Assembly: GCA_009801085.1 (NCBI GenBank)
Contig: VNWV01000019.1
Location: 186,001-250,000, forward strand
Length of the DNA stretch: 64,000 nt
Direction: 5' to 3'
From: Lasiodiplodia sp. COLG20
Lineage: Eukaryota; Ascomycota; Dothideomycetes; Botryosphaeriales; Botryosphaeriaceae
A program made the translations under genes and the position numbers. A model generated the notes under the pieces. That model searched no databases. It was given only the letters and a program-made list of their open reading frames with translations, and was not told the origin of the DNA. Positions 44,216-54,229 of this stretch are shown here, piece by piece (the first letter of the stretch is position 1; every line of letters begins with the position of its first letter).

Positions 44216-45801
44216 TCACGGCACCAAATCAGCCACCAAAGCCCAATACGCCTCCTTCACCACCTTGCCCTCCTCCATCAGCCTGCCCTCCTCCAAAACC
44301 TCGCATATCCTCCACTCCAACCCACACGCCTTCAGCACCTCATCCGTCCACTCCACCGGTGGCCGGCTCAACCATTGCAGCCGAAAATTCCCCCCATTCC
44401 CCCTCTCGTCCACCCCGAAATTAAGCGAGACCTGGAGCCCGGGACGTTCGAATATCTCGAGCAGCATCATTTGCAGCCGCGGCATACCGCCTTGGGAAAC
44501 TGCCCGGCCCGCCGCGGCGAAGAGCTGGTACAGTCCGCGCTCGGGCCGCGGGAGGGCGCGCTTCATGCGCTCGACCGGCGTGTTTTGAGCGGCATTATAG
44601 GCGAGTTATTCGGGGGTGGGGTCGGCGTAGAAGCGGCCTAGTAAGTTAAAAAGATGTTAGTAGATAAAGAGGGGGAGTAAAAGTAGTTTGTGGGTGCGAG
44701 GGGTGATGGGGAGCAGGGCATGCACACCGTAGCTATCCACCGGCTCGAAATTCAGATAGAGAGTCTCCAAGTGCGGCCATAAAGGCTGAGATGTTGGTGC
44801 TGATGCAGACTGCTGCTGCTGCTATTCAACTGTTGGCCAGAACAGTTCGGGGGACACGCGGAGGCCTTCGAGACTGAGGTCGCGCAGGTGCATTGACAGG
44901 TTGCGGATACCAATGCATAGGATGTCAGGAGAGCCGGGCGTGACGGCGGGCGGCTCGTCTAAGCCGAAGGAAACGTAGCAGAATTTCGCTTCGAGTGTCT
45001 CGAGGCTGGAGATTCGAAGCTGGCTGATGCATGTGCCGAGCTCTGCGGGGAGAAGAACGAGTAAGTAGTTGGAGTAGATCGGATGCAGGAGATATACGTA
45101 CCTTTACGACACTGGAGTCGTTCTTCGGGATTTATGATCATGTCATCGAGCCTGAGCTTCACATGGCGGAGTTCTTTCATCGTAGCCACAATACGTAGCA
45201 AGGATGACGGGCATATGCGAAGATTTTCTGCCAGTTGAAAGCTACTGACACAGCTCAGGTATGGCAACGTATTGCCAATCAAGTGAAGGTAGGGTCCTCC
45301 AGGATACCCCATTCCATTGTAAAACTACTGCGCTACAGACCGGGAGCTGAATTCAAGTGTGAATGTCCTGCTGTTTGGCCACTCCAAATCCTGCAACACG
45401 TTCCAGAATTCACGGACCGACTGTGGAAAGTGTCGGTCATTGGCCGCGCCTCCTTCTTCGAACCGTGCCTCGTCCGAATCAAGAGCAAACTTGTGGCTGG
45501 CGTAGAAGGAGATATGGCGAACAATTGCACGACGTCGAGCTGGATCATAATTCATCATCTGCTTAAACCGGGTTGGTGTGGTTGTATAGGCATAGTGCTT
45601 CTCTGTGAAGGCTTCGGAGCGAACTAAAATGTGCTGGAACGTCTCGCGCTCAATAATCGCATTCCATGTCCGGTTGACTACCGCGTACTGAGAGAGCCCT
45701 GGCTGATACCGCAGCGGAGTAACCTGGGAGCGTTCTTGGCGGTGAAGCTGGTCTAGTTGCTCTACAATTAGAAAAAAGACGTCCTCGGGAAGTTGTGGCA
45801 T
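44216..45801 (-). pseudogene. F-box-like protein gene broken by three in-frame stops
   Basis: Starts at 45801 with MPQLPEDVFFLIVEQLDQL, an F-box-like N-terminus, followed by NRTWNAII. The frame continues through TAG (45325-45327, after RSVAQ), then FYNGMGYPGGPYLHLIG and a leucine-rich middle (ELRHVKLRLDDMII, LRISSLETLEAKF, LHLRDLSLEGLRVSP-like). A second TAG (44822-44824) directly precedes a run of four CAG codons, and a TAA (44606-44608) follows DPTPE and precedes LAYNAAQNTPVERMKRAL. Two introns are still clean: 45044-45102 (GTACGT..CCGCAG) and about 44640-44730 (GTGTGC..TACTAG with a CTAAC branch). All three stops sit where Gln is likely, so CAG/CAA to TAG/TAA is the simplest history. Such proteins recruit targets to SCF ubiquitin ligases, often of the F-box/LRR type. 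Confidence 0.75.
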
Positions 45802-47177
45802 GGTGGAGGATGCGGAGCTTGACTGCCGAAAAACGGAAGCGGGCGGACGAGTGCATTAAGTATCGCGGTTGTTCCGGACGCATCTTAAGCGAATAACATA
45901 TAGAGCTCGAGCCATCGCCGATCTTCTACCAGCATCAGTCTTGCCGCCATGGAGTAATTAAGCTGGACAAAATAACATTTAATAGTGCCAGGGTTCGTAG
46001 CAAGCGCAAGCGGCTTACCGAGAAATCAAGCAAGCGGCCTCGGAGTGCCCACTTAATTAAGTTTCAAGCTCAAGCGCTTGTTAACCATAACTCCTACCCT
46101 GCTAGGTTTAGCTCTTACTATAAGAGGAATTCTCAGAGCTACAGCGCCGTGTAGATTCTTATTTTCGCGATTCTTTACTAAGTTATTCACGAGCCGGAGT
46201 TTTAAAAATACCTCTAAGAATAAGAGCTAAACCCATGAAGACAAAAGTACAACGTATTTATACTTAATATGCGCTTGCTACGATCCCGGGGCCACGCTTA
46301 CGCTTAGCAAGCAAATTATCAAAACCTCAATTTTCTAAGGAGCGATACCACTGGAAAACTATACGTAATTATTAGCATGCAAAGTAATAAGTACTTACAT
46401 TTAACATACGTAGCCGCTTTATAAGTACTGGCATTCATCACGCTTACGATGGTCTAACTTATAGAAGTATTCGAGAGTGGCACGGTCGTCTTACGTATGC
46501 TATAGTAGGATTGGCTGCCTACGTAAATAAGCACTAACGACAGCTTTTCTCTATAATAATTCGAGAACCTATTATCCTTCGCTGTATATACTTGTTGCGC
46601 TTGCTAAGTATCCTAGTTAGAGCTGTATCATGTAGTTTGACGCTTGTAACAGTGGTCCGGCTTGGCATTGAGGAACTAATGGGCAGAGTTATGGCAGCGT
46701 GTTGAGTCTTATCCCAGTTATAGCTCGTACGCAATTCCGATAGAGCGGGAACGTCGCCGTTGCTAGAGAAGTGGCCGAAGGTGCCTATATTTGTGCCTAA
46801 CACTCTAGATTAGTGCGGCATCGAGTGCGGATAGATTAACACACCGACCTCGAACGATATCACGCGTCGAAGGGACTGATTATTTAGCACATCCTGGAGT
46901 CGAAGGCGTTTAAGTACTTCGGAAATCATCTTGCCGAGAAATACTTGAACCTCAAAAGCTGCATAATAACAAGAGTTGCATGAAGAAGACTACAGTTAAG
47001 GTAATACAGACAAAAACGATAATCTTGTAAAGGGAGTTTGTGAAATTATCGGTGTCGCTGGTGTGACAAGAGAAAACCGGCCGAAATACTCCAGTAAGGA
47101 TTGATAGTAATCCTCAGCCAAGCTCCGGCCATTTGTAAGGTTCTGAAGATCCGAAACCAGCACTCAGTAATTGTGTA
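45802..47177. repeat. AT-rich decayed stretch with internal inverted repeats
   Basis: From about 45950 the composition turns AT-rich with many TA steps and no readable frame. Inverted pairs are visible: GGTTTAGCTCTTA..AGAGG near 46108-46134 against its complement near 46210-46236, and CGTAGCAAGCGCA near 45992 against TGCGCTTGCTACG near 46268. AAGCGCAAGCGG-like motifs recur. This looks like the remains of a repeat altered by RIP; the parent element cannot be named. Confidence 0.5.
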
Positions 47178-47354
47178 CCGTAGCAGACCCATTAGTGCAA
47201 CGGACCCATTAATGTAAATTACACTTTGTCAGCTGTATCCGGAGTCTCTCATTTGCCCGCCAGCTTTACATTTTTATTAGGAAAAATCTGGCCTGTGCAT
47301 TCTTGACTTGTCCGGACAATACGATTGGTTGTTGCACTAATGGGTCTGCTACGG
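47178..47354. mobile_element. 177-bp MITE with perfect terminal inverted repeats and TA target site
   Basis: The left end CCGTAGCAGACCCATTAGTG with CAAC continuing (47178-47201) is the exact reverse complement of the right end (47331-47354), a 24-bp perfect terminal inverted repeat. Both ends are flanked by TA (47176-47177 and 47355-47356), the target duplication of Tc1/mariner/pogo transposons. The interior has no frame, so it is a non-autonomous element needing a transposase elsewhere. The perfect repeats suggest a recent insertion. It ends about 50 bp from the stop codon of the SDR gene. Confidence 0.88.
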
Positions 47355-47407
47355 TAATGTATGTCCTCGGCAGCTCGACAAATTCCACGATACACTAAAC
47401 ACCCCTA

Positions 47408-48279
47408 CTATGCAAGAAATCCTCCATCTGCAGGGTAAATACCTCCCGTTATGAAGCTGGCATCGTCGCTGAGCAAGAAAGCTATCAACGCCGCAACCTC
47501 TCTGGGATCTCCTTTGCGGTCCAAGCACTGATACTTAGTGGGAAGTGGGTGGCCCAGCATCCTCTCCGATTCACGGGACAATGGGGTGTCAATCACCCCA
47601 CTAAAAGGCCATTAGCAACCGAGTAACGGTAGTCCTCTCCAGGAATACTCACGGGAGAACGGCATTGACCCTGATGCCAGATTTTCCGCCCTCTCTCGCC
47701 GCGGACTTGGTCAAGCTGACGACGGCGGCCTTGCTGGCGCCATAGGACGAGGCCGTCGGCGAGCCGATCATGCCCGCCACGCTCGCGACGTTCACAATCG
47801 AAGCCGCGGGTGCAGCTCGGGCGAGCTGCGCTTTCATGCAAAGAAATCTGTTGTTCTGGTGTATTAGCTTCAGCACCCAGGAAAGATACAGTCTCCGTCA
47901 CTTACACGCCGCGGCAGTTGATATCCATGGCCATGTTCCACGCGTCCGTTTCGATGTCCTTGATGAGACCGTAGGTTCCCGTCGTGCCGGCCACGTTGGC
48001 TGCACCGTCCAGCTTGCCAAACTCGTTTACGGTCTTCTCAATCCATGCTTCGACCTGCTCCTGATTGCGGACGTCAACGACGGCTGTAATTATTTTGCAA
48101 TGCGGAAACGCTTTCCGAAGCGTTTCTGCAGAGTTGTTCAACTGTTCCTCGTTGAAGTCGGCGAGGGACAGATGCGCGCCGCGCTCGGCGAGCAGCTTGG
48201 CTGTCGCGAAGCCTATGCCGCCTACTGCCACTCCGGTGATGGCAATGAATTTGCCAGCGACGTTTGCTGAAGATGTCAT
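47408..48279 (-). CDS. Short-chain dehydrogenase/reductase
   Basis: Classical SDR of about 255 residues from three exons (introns about 47851-47907 and 47602-47652, GT-AG). The cofactor motif is [17 protein letters not shown], one residue longer than the usual TGxxx[12 protein letters not shown] follows, with an Asp after beta-2 that favours NAD(H). Then come NVAGTTG (NAG-like motif), IVNVASVAG with the catalytic Ser region, and YGASKAAV with the YxxxK dyad. The PG motif and C-terminal [10 protein letters not shown] complete the fold. Substrate unknown: a secondary alcohol or ketone. A TATA element (TATAAAA on the minus strand, about 48350-48356) lies about 75 bp before the ATG at 48279. No biosynthetic partner is adjacent, so it may be a general metabolic or detoxifying enzyme. 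Confidence 0.88.
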
Positions 48280-48920
48280 GGTGTCGTTCGTCTCGTTCAG
48301 AAAGATGCTCAGTGTTCGATGCCGATGGATTCATTTACACTGGCTTGGCCTTTTATATGTTGTAGGGCTACCCACAATTCGTGTTTAGTGTCGATGCGCA
48401 GCGAAACCGAGATACGAGTATTTCGTGCTTCGGATGGAAAGGTGACTCATGCTATGCGACTAGCTTTGTAGAGTCATACTGCAAATCCACTGAAAATTTA
48501 TTATATTTTATTTGGTATAGGGCGTACATGTCGCGGAATTGTGGAATGAAAACTCTATTCAGTAAAGCATGCTATGAGGCTGGCCGACATTTCGAATCTA
48601 CTTACTATAGACTGTGAGTGCGGAGGATGTATATTCGTGCAAGAGCCGTCTCGTAATGGACCTTCCATGAATGCCCTGCTAGCTTACATCTACCTAATAA
48701 CTACCAAACCTCAGGGTCGCTGGATCCTTAATTGCAAAGTCACTTTACAAGGACTCTGCCATGCTCCGGGAAAGTCTCTAGGAATTACGAAATAAGTGTG
48801 CATCTTCAAACAAATGTCTAGATTCAACGATTGTCCATCTTCAAATGAGTGTCTATCTAAAATATGTGTCCAAGGTGTACCGAGGTCATATTTAATGGCT
48901 CTCCACCTCTCTGCGCCTCA
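48280..48920. other. Intergenic stretch, no gene seen
   Basis: About 640 bp; SDR promoter at the left end and 3' region of the six-Cys gene at the right end. No supported frame. Confidence 0.5.
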
Positions 48921-49459
48921 TTACTCAATTCGGCAGCCAAAATGGCTGGCGAGCTTCTCACGGAAGGCCCCAACCAGGCAGTCCTCGATGGAGTCGCCCG
49001 CACCGATCAGCTGGTTGTTGTCGATGAGCCAACTCGAGTGAGGGGTGCTGAAATAGCACCGAATGTTGTTCTTAATGCCGCCGCATTCTAGAGCTTCATG
49101 TCAGAAACGAACACACTCGTGGCAGCATAATGCTAAGTCAAGCTTACTCGCGATGTGATCATCGAATTTACCGCAGACTTCTCCCAGCCGGTCAACTATG
49201 CTGGAATCGGTGGTGGAGTACGCAACACGGTAGCGCTGCAACGCATCCTCCTTCCATTTCTTGATGATTGCGGCGTTGGCGACGCACGGGCCGTCGGCTA
49301 CGATAGTTTTGTGAGAAGCTTGCCCGTGGTATGGGTCTGGTGTTCCGAGTCCTCACCGGTATCCCTGGAAGCGACATCTCTGGCAGCGGGAGCCGCGGCG
49401 GTAGAGGAAACACAAAGCCCCAAGACAACGGCGGCGATAGCAGAGTTGGAAAACTTCAT
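48921..49459 (-). CDS. Small secreted six-cysteine protein
   Basis: Start at 49459: signal peptide MKFSNSAIAAVVLGLCVSSTAAA then PAARDVASRDT. The open frame itself ends early, but a 59-bp GT-AG intron (GTGAGG..CGTAG) joins RDT to ADGPCVANAAIIKKW; a second intron (GTAAGC..CTCTAG) joins DDHIA to ECGGIKNNIRCYF. The stop is at 48921-48923. The mature part is about 110 residues with six cysteines (VC-type positions in GPCV, EVCG, ECGG, RCYF, DCLV, GCRI), so three disulphides are likely. No known domain is recognised. Size, secretion and paired cysteines are those of candidate effectors or antimicrobial-type proteins, without proof. A TATA element (TTATAAAAG, minus strand, about 49584-49592) lies about 125 bp upstream. 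Confidence 0.7.
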
Positions 49460-50570
49460 AGTGACTGGATTATTTGTTGCGGAAGTGGGACAAAATGTAG
49501 TCAAAGATTTAGCACCGGCGCTGTGGTAAATACAATGTGAAAGTGGATGATATTGATGAGGCTTTGGATGGTTCTTTCACGCTCTTTTATAATGGCCTCG
49601 ATAGGCATGCTAAGATCTTTTGCTCGATCAATAATGATTCATATGTCGAAAAACACATGATGCAACGCTTTCCTCGTCTGGAAGTGTCGGCATATTTTCA
49701 GCTTGATCGCTCAATACCTTGTACATGGAACGCTTCCCGTATCCAAGTATCTAAGTAAGGCTGAAGGAGTTATCGAATACGGAATATGATGGCCCTTGAA
49801 TCATATTTCAAGTCTCCAGAATGCACTGTTAAGGGTAGTTTGCAGTAAGCCGACTTCCTAGAAAGGAATTCACTGTAAGCCTTAGGCTGTATTAAGCGTG
49901 CCAAGACCGTAAATTCAACTCGGAAACCGAAGAGAATTACGCTCCGCATCGATTCGGCTTGCCTAAATAAGACAAGCTTACGTGGGGGCCAGAGACTGCG
50001 GTTTTCAAGAAGGCATGCGTATACACGTGTTAGTAAGTGCTGAAAAAAGTTGGTGTACTTTGCACTGTAGTCGAGGGAAATCTGTACCGTTCCGACAATC
50101 CCGATGATCTGTGGATGCATAGAAAGCAAGATTGTGAAGACACAGGTCTTCTAACTGTTCGCCTTTACCGGTGACTAGACTTAGCCGGGCTGTATCTTTC
50201 CGTGCCTTTGCCTCATTTCCATCGATACATATTTTCCGCTGCAGCCTGTCTCTTGCGAGAGCGCTTTAAGTAGTCAGATTCATTCTGGACATCACGTGCT
50301 GCACGTAAATCTTTCAGGAGGGATTTTGCCTTGGGCTTTGATCGTGCTGCAGCACTTGTGCGAGAATTGCAGTAATTTATATCAATGCATTTTAATGGTG
50401 AGAGTGTTGTAAAAATAATATGAACATCAGACTCTCGTGCCCCCCGGAGCTGTGAGAGGCGTTTACATAAGCGATATTCGTTACGTAATAAGGAGTGATT
50501 CCGGGCCGGTGGCAGAGATAAGCCGATCCGTTTTCACTCCACAGCTCCCTTGATCCTCCACTCCCACAAC
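49460..50570. other. Intergenic stretch with divergent promoters
   Basis: About 1.1 kb between the six-Cys gene and the Zn2Cys6 gene. No supported frame; short frames lack family features. Confidence 0.5.
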
Positions 50571-52543
50571 ATGGCTGATGCTCCGATCCGCCGCAAGAAA
50601 ATATCGTATGTTGAACTTGACGACTGGGCTGGAAACAACTAACACGCCGCCAGATGCAAGCGTTGCCAGACTCGCAAGGTTTGTAACTTTGCTACTCGGG
50701 AGAGATCCATTCTCACGCTCGACAGCTTAAATGTACACGGACCAACCCATGCTCGAATTGCTCGGCGGGTGGTCATACATGTCAGTTTCGTGAGGATGAC
50801 TCGCGGAAACGCCCTGTCGCTCAAGACTACGTCAGGGCACTCGAGGCTCGTGTGGCTTCGTTGGAGTCCTTTCTTAAGCAACTGAAAGCCGAGTCTCCCG
50901 AGGGCAGGTTCAAATTGCTTGATTCTCTCGCTTTTGAAGACCACCTTGCTAGCTCAGACCAGAATGGCCCGAAGAAAGAACCCTCACCGTCGCCCTCCAT
51001 GGCGTGCCTCCGACGGACGAACGATGGGCTGATCTCTTACCACGGCCCCACGAGCATTTACCATGTGGGCTCCGAAACCCCTCCAGAGATTGATCAATTA
51101 TCTGTCAGTAACGTTTGCTCATCTCCTGGCACCCCAGGTCAGGCCGTGTCCAAGGATCCTTTCATTGAACAGGCCGTAATTATCTTCTTCCGATGGCAAT
51201 ATCCCCACTTTATGTTTATTTATCGAGAGGCCTTCCTACTAGACTACCTCTTGAACGCTTATTCTGGGAGGTATTGCACTCAATCACTTCTCTACGCTCT
51301 CGCAGCCCTGGGCTCGCTGGGGTCCATTGAAGCGGGTCTTCGGGAAATGAGCGAATGCTTCTTTGACAAGGCAAAGGTGGCTGTTGAGCTAGAACTTGGG
51401 CAGCCGCATATCACTACTGTTCAGTCCCTGCTATGCCTTGCTTTCTATGAAATTGGGCGTGGTAAAATATCCCAGGGATGGCTTCTCTCTGGAATGGCCT
51501 TCAGAATTAGCCAGGACCTTGGCTTGCAGCGAGGCCTGAAGGACGATAGCAGCCCCACGGTCTGCATTGACCATGAGATTCGCGGAAGAGTCTACTGGGG
51601 ATGCTACACCTCTGACGCACTCATCAGCTTGATCTTGGGCAGGCCGGTTTTCTTTCAAGATCGAGATTCGGTTGTCGATCCCAGTGAGCCACTGCCTGAC
51701 AATCCTGAGCTCGAATCTTGGCTTGAATCAGGAGCCACAGACTACAAGGTCTCAAAACTCATCCCGTATCTCAAAAGTCTCAGCAAGCTCGGCGGAGTCA
51801 TGCATGAGACACTTTCGCGCGTCTTTGCACTCAAAGCCAGTTCTGGAGACGAGAAACAGGGGTTGATCCATCAAGTCGATGTGGACCTTGGCCGCTGGCT
51901 TGAGACGCTCCCTGAAGAGATTCGGTGGAACCGCTGGTGGCCCGTCAACAAACCGCTGGAGCCACACATTGCTGCTTTGCACCTGACCTTTCTCTGCGTC
52001 CGCATCTGCATCCATCGAGAGAACATGGTCTCATCTCGTGACACCACATCGGCCAGATCTTCTCGGGAGCACTGCGAGTCCCTCATTGGAATGGTCGTTC
52101 AACTCATGAGACATTACAAAAGTCAGCACGATCTCCGTCAGGCACCCATTATTTTTGTGTATGCGAGTGCTCTTGCTCTGGACGTGCATAGTTTGCTGCA
52201 AAGACCTCGAGATTGTTCATTGCCATCCAGCACAGTGTCGACCGACTTTCCAGTCCGCGTTTTGAAGCGGGATCTTGAGAAATGCGGCAAAACATGGAAA
52301 ATCTCCGAAGAGATCTATCTGAAGCTGGCACGCAATGAATCCAGAGAAATCCCAGACGAAGTAACGGATGAAGTTACCAGCAGTGCCGCCCCATCAGCTC
52401 AACAACTGCTTCACGACGCATCATCTGATCCTTTCGCTGAGTTTGACGCACAAAACCAGGAACTGTCATTATTTGGATTTTCTCCCTACCAGACAGACAT
52501 GGAAACTTCTTTTTGGGACGATTCAATGTTCCCGAGCATGTAG
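50571..52543 (+). CDS. Zn2Cys6 transcription factor with fungal-specific domain
   Basis: Start at 50571 (MADAPIRRKKIS). Two short introns (about 50607-50652 and 50679-50727) assemble the binuclear zinc cluster CKRCQTRKLKCTRTNPCSNC followed by SAGGHTC, that is CX2CX6CX5CX2CX6C, with the basic linker and then a coiled-coil-like stretch YVRALEARVASLESFLKQL for dimerisation. The rest is the fungal-specific transcription factor region: SQWQYPHFMFIYREAFL-like EQAVIIFFRWQYP, ALAALGSLGS, GKISQGWLLSGMAFRISQDLGLQRG and RGRVYWGCYTSDALISLILGRP. Nuclear activator or repressor binding CGG half-sites. It is tail to tail with the class V aminotransferase-like gene and beside an amino acid permease; it is the natural candidate regulator of both. 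It is 30 kb from the PKS-NRPS genes, so control of that cluster is less likely. Confidence 0.92.
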
Positions 52544-52547
52544 CAAC

Positions 52548-53822
52548 TTAACAGAGAGTGATACCCGCCTCCTTTCCCTTCTCCAACACCTCCAACAGAC
52601 GATCGATATCGGCCTCGTTGTTGTAAAACCCAACCGACACCCTGATCCCCAGCCTATACGCCGACACTCTGATTCTCTCCTTCTCCAACAGCTCCATCCA
52701 CCTCTCATCCCTCAACGCCAGCACCGTCGCCTGCGGCGCGCGCTTCTCCTCCTCCACCTCCCCGACCACCGGCACGCCCAACCGCCCAGCACCCTCCCTC
52801 AACCGCCTCCCCAGCGCCCTCAAATGCGCCTCCACCGCCTCCACACCGACATCATACAGCAAAAACCTTAACGCCGCCCTCGCCGCATGCACCGCCACCA
52901 GCGAAACATTCAAATGCTCAAACCGCCTCGCACTCCCATGATACACCAACCCCTCCTCCGCACTGACCGTCAAATCCGCGTTCAGATTCGCCACCGCCCC
53001 CGCCCCCACAATCGGCGGCGTCCCCTTCAACTCCCCCAGCACACCCGGGTCCACATACAGCGCCCCCAGCCCCGTCGGACACCCCAGCCCCTTGTGCAGC
53101 CCAAACGCCGCCGCCGACACCCCCAGCGCCTGCACGTCGACGCGCCCGAACCCCACTTCCTGCGTCAGGTCCGCCAGCACGTGTATCCCGCGCGGCCGCA
53201 TCGCGCGCGCTATGCCGGCCACGTCGTTGCGCTGGCCCGAGTGGAACATGCAGCTAGACAGCCCGACGGCGCGGGTGCGCGCGTCGACGTAGGGCGCGAA
53301 GGTTTCGGCCGTCGCGTGGAACTCGTGTGCGGTCCCGCCGGTGGGGATTTGGCGGACTTCGAGGCCGGGGATGCTGTCGCGCAAGGCCAGCCAGCCGCAG
53401 GCTTGGTTCGGGTGCTCCGAGTCGAGGATCAGGACGTTGTCGCCCGGCTGGAGGGCGAGGGAGCGCTGGAATAAATTGAGGCCCTCGGTAGTGTCGCGCG
53501 TGAGGGCGATGGTGGAGGCGGAGGGCGCGTGCAGGTAGGTTGCCAGCAGCGCGCGGAGGTCTTCGGCGCGGGTTTGCCAGGTGGGTTTCGGGTGTGGGGA
53601 GAAGGTGGCTTCGTCGAGGAAGGAGTGGATGGCGGAGCGGACGATGAGGTTCATGGGGGGTTGGAAGGACGCGTTGAGGTAGGTGTGTGCCTGGCCCGAG
53701 GCGTCGCGGTGGGTGGCGACGGGGACGAGGGCGCGGAGGCGGGAGAGGTCTCGGGGTGGGTCTTGGGGTGAGAGGCGCATGGTGGAGGTGGTGGCAGTAG
53801 TGGTGGTGGTGGAGGAAGCCAT
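52548..53822 (-). CDS. Class V aminotransferase-like PLP enzyme
   Basis: Single-exon protein of 424 residues. Fold-type I class V features: TRDTTEGLNLFQRSL (phosphate-binding region), LDSEHPNQACGW, VLADLTQEVGFG (Asp pairing with the pyridine nitrogen and the following Gln), AFGLHKGLGCPTGLG with the Schiff-base Lys about residue 244, and the C-terminal RVSVGFYNNEADIDRLL with the carboxylate-binding Arg. This family includes cysteine desulfurases, isopenicillin-N epimerase-like proteins, kynureninases and selenocysteine lyases; the exact reaction cannot be decided. No transit peptide, so probably cytosolic. High GC at third positions. Its stop lies 4 bp from the stop of the Zn2Cys6 gene, so their transcripts must overlap. 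Confidence 0.85.
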   Translation of the reverse strand: MASSTTTTTATTSTMRLSPQDPPRDLSRLRALVPVATHRDASGQAHTYLNASFQPPMNLIVRSAIHSFLDEATFSPHPKPTWQTRAEDLRALLATYLHAPSASTIALTRDTTEGLNLFQRSLALQPGDNVLILDSEHPNQACGWLALRDSIPGLEVRQIPTGGTAHEFHATAETFAPYVDARTRAVGLSSCMFHSGQRNDVAGIARAMRPRGIHVLADLTQEVGFGRVDVQALGVSAAAFGLHKGLGCPTGLGALYVDPGVLGELKGTPPIVGAGAVANLNADLTVSAEEGLVYHGSARRFEHLNVSLVAVHAARAALRFLLYDVGVEAVEAHLRALGRRLREGAGRLGVPVVGEVEEEKRAPQATVLALRDERWMELLEKERIRVSAYRLGIRVSVGFYNNEADIDRLLEVLEKGKEAGITLC

Positions 53823-54229
53823 TTTGATGATGTCGGTGATGGGTTTGTATGATGTAGAAGGCGTATTTCACCTTTACTTATACAGGGACTCTCTGGCAGG
53901 ACACACGGAGTTGAAACCCCGAATTTCGATGGACTTTGACCTCCGTCTCCCCCGCATCGGCCAGACCCTTGAGTTAACCGGTCCTCTCAATCATGTTTCC
54001 CCGCACGTTGTGTATCATGATAGCGCCAAGTGTTTACGGAGGTCGAAGTCCGTCGGCGGCGCGGGCCGCTCTGATTGGCCAGTTTTGCTCACTACCACCG
54101 AGACCGGCAACTTTATCACCTTCCCGGTATCTATGGTCCTATCGGCCGCGCCTCGAGTAGTACGCTTCTTAAATTCACTGCACGACTGCGCAGCTCTCGC
54201 TGCTCAACATCTCCGCGGTGCATCTCAAA
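53823..54229. promoter_or_regulatory. Divergent promoter of the PLP enzyme and the permease
   Basis: About 400 bp between two divergent starts, which supports joint regulation of enzyme and transporter. No gene inside. Confidence 0.55.
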
